From: Blastomyces gilchristii SLH14081
Lineage: Eukaryota; Ascomycota; Eurotiomycetes; Onygenales; Ajellomycetaceae
Assembly: GCF_000003855.2 (NCBI RefSeq)
Contig: NW_003101675.1
Span: 1,924,535-1,946,673, forward strand
Direction of reading: 5' to 3'
Length of the DNA stretch: 22,139 bases
A program made the position numbers and the translations under genes. Shown here piece after piece: positions 1-10,100 of this stretch (position 1 is its first letter; each line of letters opens with the position of its first letter). The notes beneath the pieces are model-generated. The model did not search any database, had not been told where the DNA came from, and worked only from the letters and a program-made list of their open reading frames with translations.

Positions 1-623
1 TGAGGGGATTTTGGGGGGGGGGGTTTTTGGCGGTGAGGGGCCGGGCGGGTTGGTTTTTGTTTTTCGGGAAGGGGGTGGGAGGGGCGACGGCCGTAGTGGC
101 TTCGGGGATCTGGCCTGCTTTTTGTGGTGGTGGGGGTGGTGGTTGTCGGGGGGGGTAGGATAGAGGGGTGGTGAAGGGTGGTGTGGCCTGCCCCTGGTCC
201 CGCTCCGCTTCCCGCTCCTGCCCCGGCTCCGGATAGAGGTGTGGTTTCGGTGTTTGTGATGGGAGCTGCTGCTAGGGCTAGTGGTGGAGGCGATGATAGA
301 GAGGATGATGCATCTACCGCTGTTGGAGGGATAGGTGCCGTCTGCGTTGTGGATTGCGAGAGTGAACCTGGCGCATATACCATCGGCGCGGGATGGGTGG
401 AGATGGAGGTGGAGATGGAGGCGGGCGGGGCGGGGTCGGCATTGTTGGCATTGCTATCGCTACTGTCTATGCCCATAGGGACAGCTGTAGGTATAGATGT
501 AGGGGCGGAAGGGGATGTTTTAGGCTCCTGTGCCTTTGAGACGGGAGCTTCAGATGGGTCGGTCGAAGGGGATTTCTGGTTAGGTATGTCTACATCCCCT
601 TTGGTTTGGGTGTGGGATACCAT
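1..623 (-). CDS. Partial low-complexity Ser/Pro/Ala/Thr-rich protein, N-terminus only
   Basis: The reverse strand is open from an ATG at 623 to the window edge, giving 207 codons with no stop. The start is in a strong context, with A at -3 and G at +4. The visible protein begins MVSHTQTKGD and is almost entirely Ser, Pro, Ala and Thr, with a Gly/Ala run (about residues 140-155), His/Thr/Pro runs, and a basic proline-rich end (HRQKPPPP) that reads through an 11-base G tract (13-23 on the plus strand). No domain, signal peptide or membrane segment is visible, so I cannot name it. Such disordered N-termini are common in fungal regulators and signalling proteins, but that is only background. Another reverse frame is also open through the first 120 bases. 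An intron or a homopolymer length error there could therefore change the residues after about 165. The overlapping plus-strand frame is a shadow of this composition. Confidence 0.55.
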   Translation of the reverse strand, partial: MVSHTQTKGDVDIPNQKSPSTDPSEAPVSKAQEPKTSPSAPTSIPTAVPMGIDSSDSNANNADPAPPASISTSISTHPAPMVYAPGSLSQSTTQTAPIPPTAVDASSSLSSPPPLALAAAPITNTETTPLSGAGAGAGSGAGPGAGHTTLHHPSILPPPTTTTPTTTKSRPDPRSHYGRRPSHPLPEKQKPTRPAPHRQKPPPPKSP

Positions 624-783
624 GATGATTGAATGAATGCAAGTGAACGTGAAATCAACAATAGACAATGTTCGATAACTGGATATATAGGGATTCGCGT
701 GGAGTGGTATGCAACTTGAGGTCTGGTCAAAGCTATGTAGACAAGTAGTTGCTTGCTGAGCTCCTTTTAAATTGATATCATCA

Positions 784-791
784 GTCACGTG
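784..791. promoter_or_regulatory. GTCACGTG E-box
   Basis: GTCACGTG is seen 160-170 bases upstream of the start at 623. It matches the palindromic CACGTG core bound by bHLH factors, including the Cbf1 type, whose preferred site is RTCACRTG. Its position fits a promoter element, but occupancy is not shown by sequence. Bare CACGTG also occurs near 16210 and 21331. Confidence 0.35.
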
Positions 792-838
792 TACTTCAAA
801 AATATGTGAGCAACGCAATTTCCGCTTGTGAATGTCCA

Positions 839-855
839 CCAGATATGATATCTGG
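839..855. repeat. 17-bp perfect palindrome
   Basis: CCAGATAT and ATATCTGG flank a single G (847). The arms are perfect 8-mers. It lies about 50 bases from the CACGTG box and 215 bases upstream of the left-edge gene. It could be a dimeric transcription-factor site or a chance palindrome in AT-rich DNA. Confidence 0.4.
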
Positions 856-1381
856 ACAAAAAATATAGGGTAACAAACTTTTATCTACTTGGTGATAACG
901 AGCTTTCTCTATCCCAGACCCCAGAAGAGTCCCAGAAGCGTATTATGACAGATGGGGAAAAGCTGAAAAAAGACTAACAGGAAAGAGGAAGTTTAGAAAA
1001 GGAAACTTGAGGGAATTGATTTGAATGCCAAAATTTGAACACACATACACAAGAGGAAGTACAGAGAAAAAGAAAAAGCTCGCAGGCAGCAGTAGTAGTG
1101 GTAGTAAAGTTACAACATGTTTTAAGGAGAAAAAGACCCATATTTGCTTCCATGCGACCAAGACCAAAGGAAAAAGGTAGTTCTTGACGCACATCGTCTA
1201 TCTTTTTTGTTTCTTTTTTTTTCTGTTTCTTTTTTCTCCCCCGCCATACAACGCTCCCGCAGCGCCACATGCCCCAACATGCCCCAATGCACCCCCTGCA
1301 GCGCAAACAACCTCAACTCACACCACTCTAAGCCGGCCCCATCCCTTCAACCACAAGGGATTTGTTGAATAATACATGCGT

Positions 1382-2993
1382 TTATTTGAAGGCCTTGCCG
1401 AAGAGGAGGAGCTGGACTTGGTCGTAGATGGAGAGCACACCAGCACCGGCGACACCACGGAGGATGTTAGCACCAGCACCCTTGAAGAAGGATCGGACAC
1501 CTTCCTTGGCGGCGATCTGTCGGGCAGCATCCAAGGACGAGGAGTACTTAACGGCCTATTTGGTGTTAAAAAAAAGTTTGGTTAGCCAAAAAAAAAAAAA
1601 AGGTGACCAATATTAGTAATTAGGGTGGATTAAACAGTATACATACCTCACCAGACGTCATCATCATACGACGACGGATAGTGTCAAGAGGATAAGAAGC
1701 AATACCAGCACCAGTGGTGACACCCCAGCCGAGCATGAAGGAGGCGATGAAGCTGCCCTCAAGAGGACCAACGAGGAGGACAGGCTTGATGGAGTCGTAC
1801 ATGCCGAAGTAGAGACCACGATAGACGACAATTCCAAGGACGGAGGGACCGAAACCACGATAGAGACCAGCGATACCATCAGACTTGAGGGTCTTCTTGT
1901 AGACATCGATCAGGCCGTTGAATTGACGCTCGCCAGTGCCCTTGGAGCTCTTGGCATCGTTGGCAAGACGGGTACGGGCATAGTCGAGGGAGTAGACGAA
2001 GAGAAGGGAGGTGGCACCAGCAAGCTAGATGTCAATTAGCCGAGATTATTTATCAAGAACAAAAAAGGTTTCGTGTTGTTGTGAACTTACACCACCGGAA
2101 GCCAAGTTACCAGCCATCCATTTGGCATATCCATCCTTGTCTTTCTTGAAGTTGAACATGGCCTTGTAGGTATCACGGAAAGCAAAGTTGAGGGCCTGGG
2201 TAGGGAAATAACGGATGACGTTGGCAGTGTTTCCTCTCCACAGGGAGACGACGCCCTCGTTCTTTGCGGTTCTGCTGAAGCAGTCGACGATACCATTGTA
2301 TTTGCGGTCGAGACGGCCGGTTTTCAACATCTCATCCTAAATTGAGTTTATGGTGTTAAACCAATTACAAAGTAAAAATTTTGAAATTTTGAAAATGTAA
2401 CAGATTTTTTATCAGATCTTGCTTCTACTTTAGCAACATACCTGGTTCTGGATGAGGAGCTTGATACGCTCGATGGGGGCCGCAGCGGTCTTCGAGACGG
2501 CGGCGGAGACACCACCCACTGTAAAAGGCACACCATGTTAGTTATCCACCCATTGGTCCGTCACATATCAAAATTTTCAATTTCCATCGAAATCTGTCCA
2601 CAGTGATAGCCACTCGAATTGGTGATGATGGCTATCATCCCAATCCAGCACGGTAAGAATGATAGGTCACGTACTCATGAAGTCGACCACGAAGCCCTGG
2701 AGATGAAAAAGGATATATTAGCCGCTGGTTGTTTCCGGAAAACGGGGGAACGGGCATCCACAGCCATCTCAACCGGGGGTGAGGGACATCAATTGGACTG
2801 CGGCATCATCGATTCCCGAGGCCTTGTAGTCATGTTGCAAGTCTCCAACGCCAACAAGACGCGACTGCGCATAGCCCAATTCGGGGAAACATGACATTTT
2901 TTTGGTACTTTTTTTTCCCATTGCGAGTTTGAGGGAGGGGAGGGAGGAACTTACGGGCATGCCCATGAAGGACTTATCCTGTTGAGTAGCCAT
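1382..2993 (-). CDS. AAC: Mitochondrial ADP/ATP carrier (adenine nucleotide translocase), six exons
   Basis: This inner-membrane antiporter exchanges cytosolic ADP for matrix ATP. Exons, in transcript order, are 2993-2955, 2696-2675, 2518-2442, 2336-2091, 2024-1647 and 1555-1382. They join in frame to 311 residues, the usual fungal length of about 305-320. The protein starts MATQQDKSF in a strong context (AAAATGG). The three carrier repeats are visible: PIERIK at residues 35-40, the SLDYARTR motif in the second repeat, and PLDTIR in the third. The diagnostic nucleotide-carrier signature RRRMMM is at about 245-250. It ends FGKAFK. Donors are GTAAGT, GTACGT, GTATGT or close variants. Exon 2 is only 22 nt and intron 1 is 258 nt, the longest intron in the window. 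The 5' flank is strongly pyrimidine-rich on the coding strand, as is common for highly expressed fungal genes. Identity is certain at family level. The gene number within the family is unknown. Confidence 0.97.
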
Positions 2994-3002
2994 TTTGGGC
3001 GA

Positions 3003-3180
3003 TGTGAAATATGAAGCAACACTAAAGAAAGAAAGGAAGAGGGATAAGAGAGGAGATTGAAGAGGAAAAAGAAGACAGGAGAGTTCCTCAAGGGGATGTG
3101 TGCTGGGGATGAGAGAGAAGAGAAAAAAAGGAAGAAGAGGAAAAAAAAAATCTGACGAGGAGAAAAGAAAAGAAAAGCGG
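3003..3180 (-). promoter_or_regulatory. Pyrimidine-rich promoter/leader of the ADP/ATP carrier gene
   Basis: The plus strand is an almost continuous purine tract of about 175 bases (GAAAGAAAGGAAGAGGG-type), so the transcribed sense strand is CT-rich immediately before the ATG at 2993. CT-rich leaders and core promoters are typical of strongly expressed filamentous-fungal genes. The exact transcription start cannot be read from sequence. Confidence 0.55.
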
Positions 3181-3328
3181 AAAGCGGTTGGTTGGCAGGG
3201 CGAGAAGGGTTTTTTACCGCGCTAGGCCGCTTTGGGCCTCATCACCTCAGCCGAGATCTCCCGAAGAAACAGTAGTGGAAAATCCTACGAGGAAAAGCTC
3301 CACCACGGCCAGAACAAAAAGTTTTGTG

Positions 3329-3345
3329 TTTTTTTTTTTTTTTTT
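3329..3345. repeat. T17 homopolymer
   Basis: Seventeen consecutive T residues about 335 bases upstream of the carrier ATG. Poly(dA:dT) tracts in fungal promoters often exclude nucleosomes, and the position would fit that role. Confidence 0.6.
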
Positions 3346-3847
3346 ATGATATACGCGATATTGATTTGATTGATTATTATTATTATATACGGGTTGGTTA
3401 CGGACGGGGCGGACTGCGGGAACGGGATGGGTGGGATATGATATGTTCTGAGAGAATTTGGTCGAGGAAGAGTTTGGCTGTTCGTCTGCAGGGTCTGCAG
3501 CTTAGTTACATGTATTATTATATGACCTTCAATACGCCAGCAAGTCTACATATACACATATGTTGAATGATAGTAGCTCTGTCCTGTAACATATAACATG
3601 GACCTCTTCCGCACACGATCAATCTCCTTCCAACGGGATACCGATGGTATCTCTCAAAAAGAAAAAAGAAAAAAAAAAAATCATGTTCCAAGCAAACCCT
3701 CGGCCTCGTTCGCCAGGGGGGAAGAGGGGACGGTTAAGCAGGTTGGGTTTAGAACAAGCCATTTCTCATTAGTCTGATTGGTTGAGTTTGGTTCTCCCTG
3801 CGTTTCTTTTCCAGAAGGGGTGTGGAACTCAAAATTTGTTTGTTCTC

Positions 3848-3851
<4 letters not shown>

Positions 3852-3880
<29 letters not shown>
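3852..3880. repeat. A29 homopolymer
   Basis: Twenty-nine consecutive A residues, the longest homopolymer in the window. The preceding 170 bases show no gene, and I found no clear target-site duplication around the tract. It is probably a poly(dA:dT) element or slippage product. Its true length may differ from the assembly because long homopolymers sequence poorly. Confidence 0.6.
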
Positions 3881-3882
<2 letters not shown>

Positions 3883-4403
3883 ACCGGGTTCATTTTGTTG
3901 TTGGGCAATTCAGGGGACTACAAAAGGTACCGTACCCCCCCCATACATGAACACGGACGCGGAAGATGGATTTCATTATTCTTTGTATACAGCGGACACC
4001 TTAAATTCCGGGCTTTCTTTCAAGATGACGGAGACAAGGGAGGAAATTGCAGAGGACTTCCGCTGCTTCGGATATCTGAAACTAGGAATGTTGTAGTTCC
4101 ATATAATTTACAGGAGACTTCATGGACACCCACCGGATGTTTTGTTCAGGACACCGTCCTTAGATCTGATCATGAGATATTTTGCATTGAATTTACGAGG
4201 TTACTTATTCTATAAAATCATGTAGTCAGTAATGTAGTAATAACATAAAAACGACCATTTCATTTTTTGTTCTCCTAGTATATGACTACAGATAAAAGGA
4301 TATCTAACTATGGGGAAAAATAGCAGTACAATACCATTGCATCTCCAACACTCTCCCCAAAAATATGTGGACTGGGTACTATTACTCCTCACTCATCTCA
4401 CCC

Positions 4404-6529
4404 TCAATGTTTCTTCGACCGTTTCCGCTTCTTTTTCCCTTCGCGAATATCCACCTCCATCGCCCCATCATCTTTATTCTTAACCACCTCATCTTTACCC
4501 TTCGCGTCAGCCGACGCGCCCTGGGGCGTCGATGGCGGCAGCGCAAAGTCAGCAGGGGGTCCGTTCTCATCGCCAAACGTCTCCTTGCGCCATTGCCGTA
4601 GCCGCGCTTTCTTCCCCATCCTCTTCAAGTCCCTCTTCTTCCGCTCCGGGTCACGGAATGACGCCAGTTTCTTTAACCCGGCAAACTGGTTCAGGGCGCT
4701 GTCGTCCGCCATGAGGATGTCTCGGGCCGTCAGGCCGAAGCTGACGGGGGAGGTTTCGCGGTAGCGGAAGTGTCCGCTGTGTTTCCTGGAGGCGCCGGGG
4801 AGCAGGGTTGCGTCAAGGTCGAGATCGAGACTCTTGTCGACGAGTTGTTCGATTTTGCGGCGCTCTTTTCTAGCTTCTTTTTGTTTCTCCTTTTTATTTT
4901 GGAGGGCCTTCTTTTTGCTGTTCTTGTGGGATTTTGGTTCAGTGGCGTCGTCTTCTTCATCTCCTTCTCCATCAACATCCCCTGCATCTTGCATATCCAT
5001 GTCACTAAGCTGAGGCATCTCGCCCCCTTCCTCATCGAAATCAGGAACCAAGTCCTTGATGTCGATATCGTCGTCCCACTTGGGTTTCTTCAGTTTTCGT
5101 TTCTTGGAGCTGCCAGCGCCCTCGCCTTCACCATCAGGGTCATCACTACCCTCCTGCTTAGCGTAGTAATCTTCTCCAAACCGTTTCCTCATCTCCTCAT
5201 CCCACTTCGCATCGTCCCAACCATCGTCAAGGAAACGCGCCCAGTCCTCCTCACTGAAATCCGACGTCCGCAGCCCCGCAGCAGCCTTGATCTTCTCAAC
5301 CTTGTCCTCAAGTTGCTCGATTTTCAGTTTTCGAAGGCGGTTGCGCTCCGCCTCACGCTGCCGCTTCTCCTCTTCCTTCTTCGCCCGTTCAGCATCTCTC
5401 TTCTTCTTCCTGCTGCTAGCTTCTTCTCTTCTAACGGAGAATTTGGAGGTAGTGTCTCGAGAATGTGTCACTAGCACCTCGTTCATTTTATTTGGGTCCT
5501 CGAAACGGAGGTTATATGCTTCCTCGAAAGCCTCAGCCTGCTGGTCCTCCTCCTCATCATCGGATTCTAAGGGCTGGAATTTCGACTTTTCGGTCGGGAC
5601 CCAGGCCCGGGCTTTCAAGAAGTTGGACAGGAAGGTTTCAGGGTCTTTGTCCGCGGATTCAACATCCAACACAGGAATCTCTGTAGTCTCAGTGACGGTT
5701 CGCTTTGTCTTCGGAATGAGAAAGCCACCATCTTCATCCTCATCCTCATTTTCACCATCGCCACCACTCGCATCGTTGGTGGCGTGCATTTCTTTGATAA
5801 TCTCCCGTTTCAGATCTTCTTGTTCCTGCGCAAAGGTCTTGGGCGCCTCCTCCTCCTCCTCCTCAGTCTCATTCTCGCCGCCACTGGCGCCACGCAGCAG
5901 ATTTTCTCTGTGGTAATCACGTATGAACATAGGCTTCTCCTTCTTCGCAGACGACGCCTCCGGCTCGTCCTCCGGCTCGTCCTCTGCTTCTTTGATTTCG
6001 CTGTAGAATTTGGCATTGGCATCGTAGACCCTGGGGTCCTTGGAGCGGATGGCATTTAACGTATCAAATATTTCGCGGTCGAGGGCTTCGGTTGCGAGCA
6101 CACCTTCGTCGTCTTCATCTTCGGAGTCAGACGATGATTCTTCTTCTTCAGATGCGTCCGCTGTGTCGACATCGCCATCCGCCGCCTTTTTGCGCTTCCC
6201 AAGGCCAATCGATTTACCATATTTATCCTCCACTATATACATAGGAATTGTTAGAAAAGAACAAAGGGAAAAAGGAAAAAATAAAATAAAAAAATAAAAA
6301 AAATGAATGGAAACGGAATGTAAAAGAAAATAGAGTTAGTCTCAAAAAACGCACATTGTTGTAATTCCTCTCTCTTCTTGTTATACTCGAACCGTTTCGC
6401 ATACTCTTCGTTGATTTTGAATCCGACATTCTCCCCATTGTCTAGCAGGGCTCCTCCATTGTCACTGCTTTCGTCGGAACTGTCATCGTCCATGAGCAGC
6501 TTCTTCTGCTTTTTGGCTGGTGGCTCCAT
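4404..6529 (-). CDS. KRI1: KRI1-like nucleolar ribosome biogenesis protein, two exons
   Basis: KRI1 acts in the nucleolus in 40S subunit assembly and pre-rRNA processing; yeast Kri1 binds Krr1. Exon 1 is 6529-6355 and exon 2 is 6232-4404, joined across a 122-nt intron (donor GTGCGT, acceptor TATATAG) to 667 residues. It starts MEPPAKKQKK, the only ATG in frame. The splice recreates ELQQLEDKYG, the conserved block near the family N-terminus. Several acidic Asp/Glu/Ser tracts follow. The central hallmark LRFEDPN lies at about 297-303 and leads into a long Lys/Arg/Glu helix (about 320-400). The KRI1 C-terminal domain is at about 535-612, with FRYRETSP and the LRQWRKETFG block. The protein ends in a basic, nucleolar-type tail (KKKRKRSKKH). 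The long plus-strand frames over this gene are composition shadows. It is divergent from the Sip3-like gene. Confidence 0.95.
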
Positions 6530-7093
6530 TCTCGACAACAACAGCGAAGGTTTTTGAAAAACCAACCGAGTTTCAACAGTAGTTGAAGTAGTTGAGAATT
6601 GTAATTATATGAAAATGACAGTAGGAAGAAAATACACCAGCAACGGTACTGCGCCAACGCTTAGGGGCGCGAAATCTGGATATTTTTGTAGTAGTTACAT
6701 ATATATATATTTTGGTGGGAGTAGTGTTTTCTTTTCTTTTTTCTTTTTTTGCTGACTGGCTGGCGGAGCATAGCTTAATCCGCGGTAGCCAATAGAAGAC
6801 GGCGTCGGGCTGGGCAGCGCGGCTTTGTTCAGCTCTCGCCGCTAGCCTGGTTATCGAGGAAGGCGGAGAGCCGCGGGCCTCCCCACTCCTCCTACATATA
6901 TATATGTAAAACAGACAACGTCGCGTCTCTTCCATGTCTTACTTCTCCGTATATACATACATCTCTCCTTCCCTACCTGCGTTTTTATAATGCGCTCTGT
7001 CTGTTAATCATTGGCTGCTTGGATCTCTAAACGCCCAATTCCGCCTGATCTATGGAAACGGCGGTGTATCACGCATGATTGCTTGCTTGCTAG
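6530..7093. promoter_or_regulatory. Shared divergent promoter region, KRI1 (minus) and Sip3-like gene (plus)
   Basis: 564 bp separate the two start codons. AT repeats that could act as TATA-like elements lie at about 6699-6711 and 6895-6906, the latter about 190 bases upstream of the Sip3-like start. A pyrimidine-rich stretch is at 6729-6750. A GC-rich patch (about 6780-6885) contains an imperfect inverted repeat (GCTCTCGCCGC at about 6831 against GCGGAGAGC at about 6864). I looked for the classic PAC and RRPE ribosome-biogenesis motifs for KRI1 and did not find clear copies. Confidence 0.5.
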
Positions 7094-7149
7094 ATGGCGT
7101 CGTCCCAGCCAGCGTCCTCCTCTATCATCAAGGATGGGAACCCCATTAG
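6934..7149 (+). promoter_or_regulatory. Four short upstream ORFs ahead of the Sip3-like start
   Basis: Reading the plus strand, four ATGs precede the main ATG at 7094. uORF1 is 6934-6990 (18 codons plus stop). uORF2 is 6990-7007 (5 codons plus stop), whose ATG overlaps the uORF1 stop as TAATG. uORF3 is 7052-7078 (8 codons plus stop). uORF4 is 7075-7149, whose ATG overlaps the uORF3 stop as ATGA and which runs out of frame through the main start. If the transcript leader spans these, they should reduce or regulate initiation. The transcription start is unknown, and a leader intron could remove some of them. Confidence 0.4.
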
Positions 7150-10100
7150 TGCCATGTATGCTCATTTCCTTGTTGACTGGCTTTTGTTGGATCGATCCCA
7201 TGCTGCTGTGTAGCTAGCTGACACAAGATGATTTATAACCAGCCCGGTGGGCCTGAAGGAGGCCGCTCTCGATTCCCCGAGCTTTCGTGCCACCGCCGTG
7301 CATTTCGCTGAGCAGATCGATCTTGTGGAGAAATGGCTCGATGGATTTGCTAGGAGTGCTGTTAGATTGAATTCGGAGCTCATGTCATTGGAAACTGCGG
7401 CAAACAGCTTCATATCCAACATTCTGGCTCCCGGGGCGGTCTCAGAAGCCGTCATTGATCATGATTATGCTTTTCTTGCCTTGAAACGTTATGGGGAGAG
7501 CGTGAAGGATTTTTGGAACGGTGCTATATCAACAGCTAAGAAGTCAGATTCCTTGATTGCTGAACCTATTCGAGCGTTCATCCAGAATGATTTGCGGCAG
7601 TTCAAGGTTCGTAGTGTTCGGGCCAGTGGTGTTGGCCTACAACTTCCCTCTTCGTTAGGTATCGCGTTTTACTGATGGCCTAATTGGCGCAATAGGAAAC
7701 TCGACGTACACTTGAATCAACTCAAAAGCAGCACGATACTTTACAAATCAAATATGCTGGCCAGGGCAAATCGAAAGAGCCATCATCATTACGAGAAGAT
7801 GCGTTCCAGCTACACGAAGCTCGCAAGGCCTATTTGAAGGCATCAATGGAATTTTGTATCCAATCGCAGCAAATAAAGAATACGCTCGACAAGCTCATCG
7901 TGCGCGTTTCCTGCGATCAGTGGCGGGAGCTCAGGATTTTGCGAGATACCAATTCATCGACGTTGTCAAAATGGGGCCAGGAGATGGATCGAATAAAGGG
8001 CTGGACCAACGAGATGGAGACAAGCGAGAAGCTATCAAAGCGTGACCTGCTCGCAGCGAGAAAGCAAATCGAAGAAGCAGCTGAGCTGGCGGTTCGCCCA
8101 TCTCGAGAACTTGACGATTATGCCGTCTCCACAGTACCATATCTGGGCTCGCATGGCCCCACCTCACTTAAAATGGGCAAGGACCATACCTTCTGGCCAG
8201 AAAAGCAAGGTTGGTTGAGTTTGAGGATCCTAACTGGCAAACCTACAAGAACGGCCTGGGTCCGCCGTTGGACCTTTTTGAGAAATGGGATTTTTGGATG
8301 TTTAGTACAAGGCGCTCGAACTGGCGGTGTTGAAGAAAGTGAGAGAATCGGGGTTCTCCTATGTAGCATTCGACCTGCATTTCAAGAAGAACGCCGATTT
8401 TGCTTCGAGGTGAAGACGAAGAACAATACTATAATGCTACAAGCTGAGACTCAAAAGGAGCTCACAGAATGGATCGGGTCATTTGAAGCAGCCAAGCGAA
8501 AAGCCCTCGATAGTCCTTATCCGACTTCTTTGCCTGGAAACCTACATATCCAAGACCCTGCTTTCTCAATTTCTCAGCCACCTGCACCTGAGTTTGCTGC
8601 AGATTCTTCAGAGTCCCTGACACCCAACACAAATGATGAAGCTTCCATTCTAGACCGAAGTTCCACTGCTCCACTTACAGATCGTGACGGTTTGGCAGTA
8701 CGGAATAGTAGCGACTTGTCATCTCCCAGGCGGTCCACTGCAGCTGATCGTGAGGATGGCGGAAAGGACCATACAACTCGGATTATTCAGAAGCTCGATA
8801 TCCATCGACGCGCCACCACTGGACTGCACCAATCCGGCACTTCATCTCCTCAGCCCAACCCCCCTGGAATAGCTAGCCTTATATCTGCCAGTCACAGTCT
8901 TCTTCCTCTCAGCGCGCAAGCACTGGCCAATGCCCCAGAAACTGAAACTAAACAACGAGCACAGAACCCCTTTATCTACAATACTCGAGATACGTCGGTG
9001 GGTTCTCTTGCACCACCAACGTTGGCGAATCCTCCTGCGCATACCAGTATGAGTAGGGTAGCGGTGGTTGTGAGCACTGAAAGAGGAGTTGGGGTCAGAT
9101 TCCCAGATGGTACAGGGGGAATACCAACCGGGATGATGGCAAATCTTTGGGGAAGTTCACATTGGGGTTATGTGAACAGACTGGAGCGCAATGGAGTATC
9201 CATGTGTCTCGGAGTAGCTGACCGTCAGGTATATTGTGTTGTTGTTTCTAAAGTATAGTGTTTTCTATTAACTATATAGCTAACATACGACTGCAATATA
9301 GTCCAAAGATTCCGCTGAAGAAGCTCCCGGGAATACCAACTCACCAGAATATCCCCCTCCCACAAGTCATCACAGACAAACTGTCAGTCTTGGTGGTGGC
9401 GATTCATCAACTCTGAGTGACGGCGCCACAGTCCTACACGAGTACCCAAGCTATTTCCCTGCATATCTAAAGCCCCATGACGCCCAATTCCGTCTCCTTT
9501 TCCCAAACATACCGGGGGATGAGACTCTTCTCCTTGTATTCCGAGCGTTTTTTAGTTTGAATGACCAGCAGGACTTTCCAGGAAGAGTATATGTCACCAC
9601 AAGGCGTATTTACTTTTACAGCAATCATTTCAGTCTCGTACTCACAAGCTGTGCCGACCTCGATATGATTACTGAAGTGACGGCTGCTCCCGGCAGAGAT
9701 TGCGACTTTTTGTTCCTTCACCTAGCTGCTGAAGAGGGAAGTGATATCCCTCGTCGACTGACGATAAAAACCTTCTTGGATCCTTTGAAATTAATTCACA
9801 AGAGGCTGAATTATCTAGTCGGCATTGCCTCTTTGAATGAACCACCTAACCTGGAAAGCATATTCAAATCCTTGGTGAAAATGGAACAAGATATTACCCG
9901 GACACCCAGCATGGAGAGTTGGGAAGATGTCTCACTGAATACCCCAGTCGACGGAGCGTCGAATGGTGTAAGTGGGAAACGCTCCGATGCCCCTTTGAAG
10001 CCAGTACTACGCAGTGACCATGATCTGGATATGAATAAGCGCAAGTCTGATTATCACGACGCACCTCGATTCAAGTTGCCATCTCAACCCGTCGAATATG

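Larger units (their letters stand above)
624..1381. other. Intergenic: 5' region of the left-edge gene and 3' flank of the ADP/ATP carrier gene
   Basis: Both flanking genes are on the minus strand, so this 758-bp stretch holds the promoter of the gene starting at 623 and the 3' end of the carrier gene. A TATATA-like run lies near 683-691, about 65 bases upstream of the 623 start. A CACGTG box and a 17-bp palindrome are listed separately. The part from about 950 to 1250 is rich in A, G and T homopolymer runs, and its short open frames have simple, biased composition. I see no gene there. Confidence 0.5.
3181..4403. other. Intergenic between KRI1 3' end and the carrier promoter, with long poly(A)/poly(T) tracts
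   Basis: About 1.2 kb without a supported gene. It begins next to the carrier promoter with a GC-rich patch (about 3215-3260), then a T17 run, AT-rich DNA, an A-rich run near 3660-3680, the A29 run, and AT-rich DNA leading to the KRI1 stop. The plus-strand open frame crossing the A29 run (3778-4215) encodes a polylysine stretch and no recognisable domain. Confidence 0.5.

Noticed and set aside
178..636. Plus-strand open frame of 152 codons
   Set aside because: It mirrors the GC-rich, repetitive minus-strand ORF from 623. Its Gly/Ala/Val-rich translation is what the complement of Ser/Pro/Thr codons gives, and the minus frame has the better start context.
974..1306. Minus-strand frames around the 3' flank of the carrier gene
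   Set aside because: Poly-Lys and poly-Thr/Phe translations come from simple sequence, and the position is the expected 3' UTR.
3778..4215. Plus-strand 145-codon frame
   Set aside because: It crosses the A29 run as polylysine and has no domain. An open frame by chance is likely.
4770..5916. Plus-strand frames of 234 and 209 codons inside KRI1
   Set aside because: They are antisense shadows of the Lys/Glu/Asp-rich KRI1 coding sequence, with hydrophobic or serine-rich composition as expected from the complement.
6232..6242. ATG at 6242 as the KRI1 start
   Set aside because: It lies in the intron just before the TATATAG acceptor. The upstream exon from 6529 restores the conserved N-terminal block in frame.
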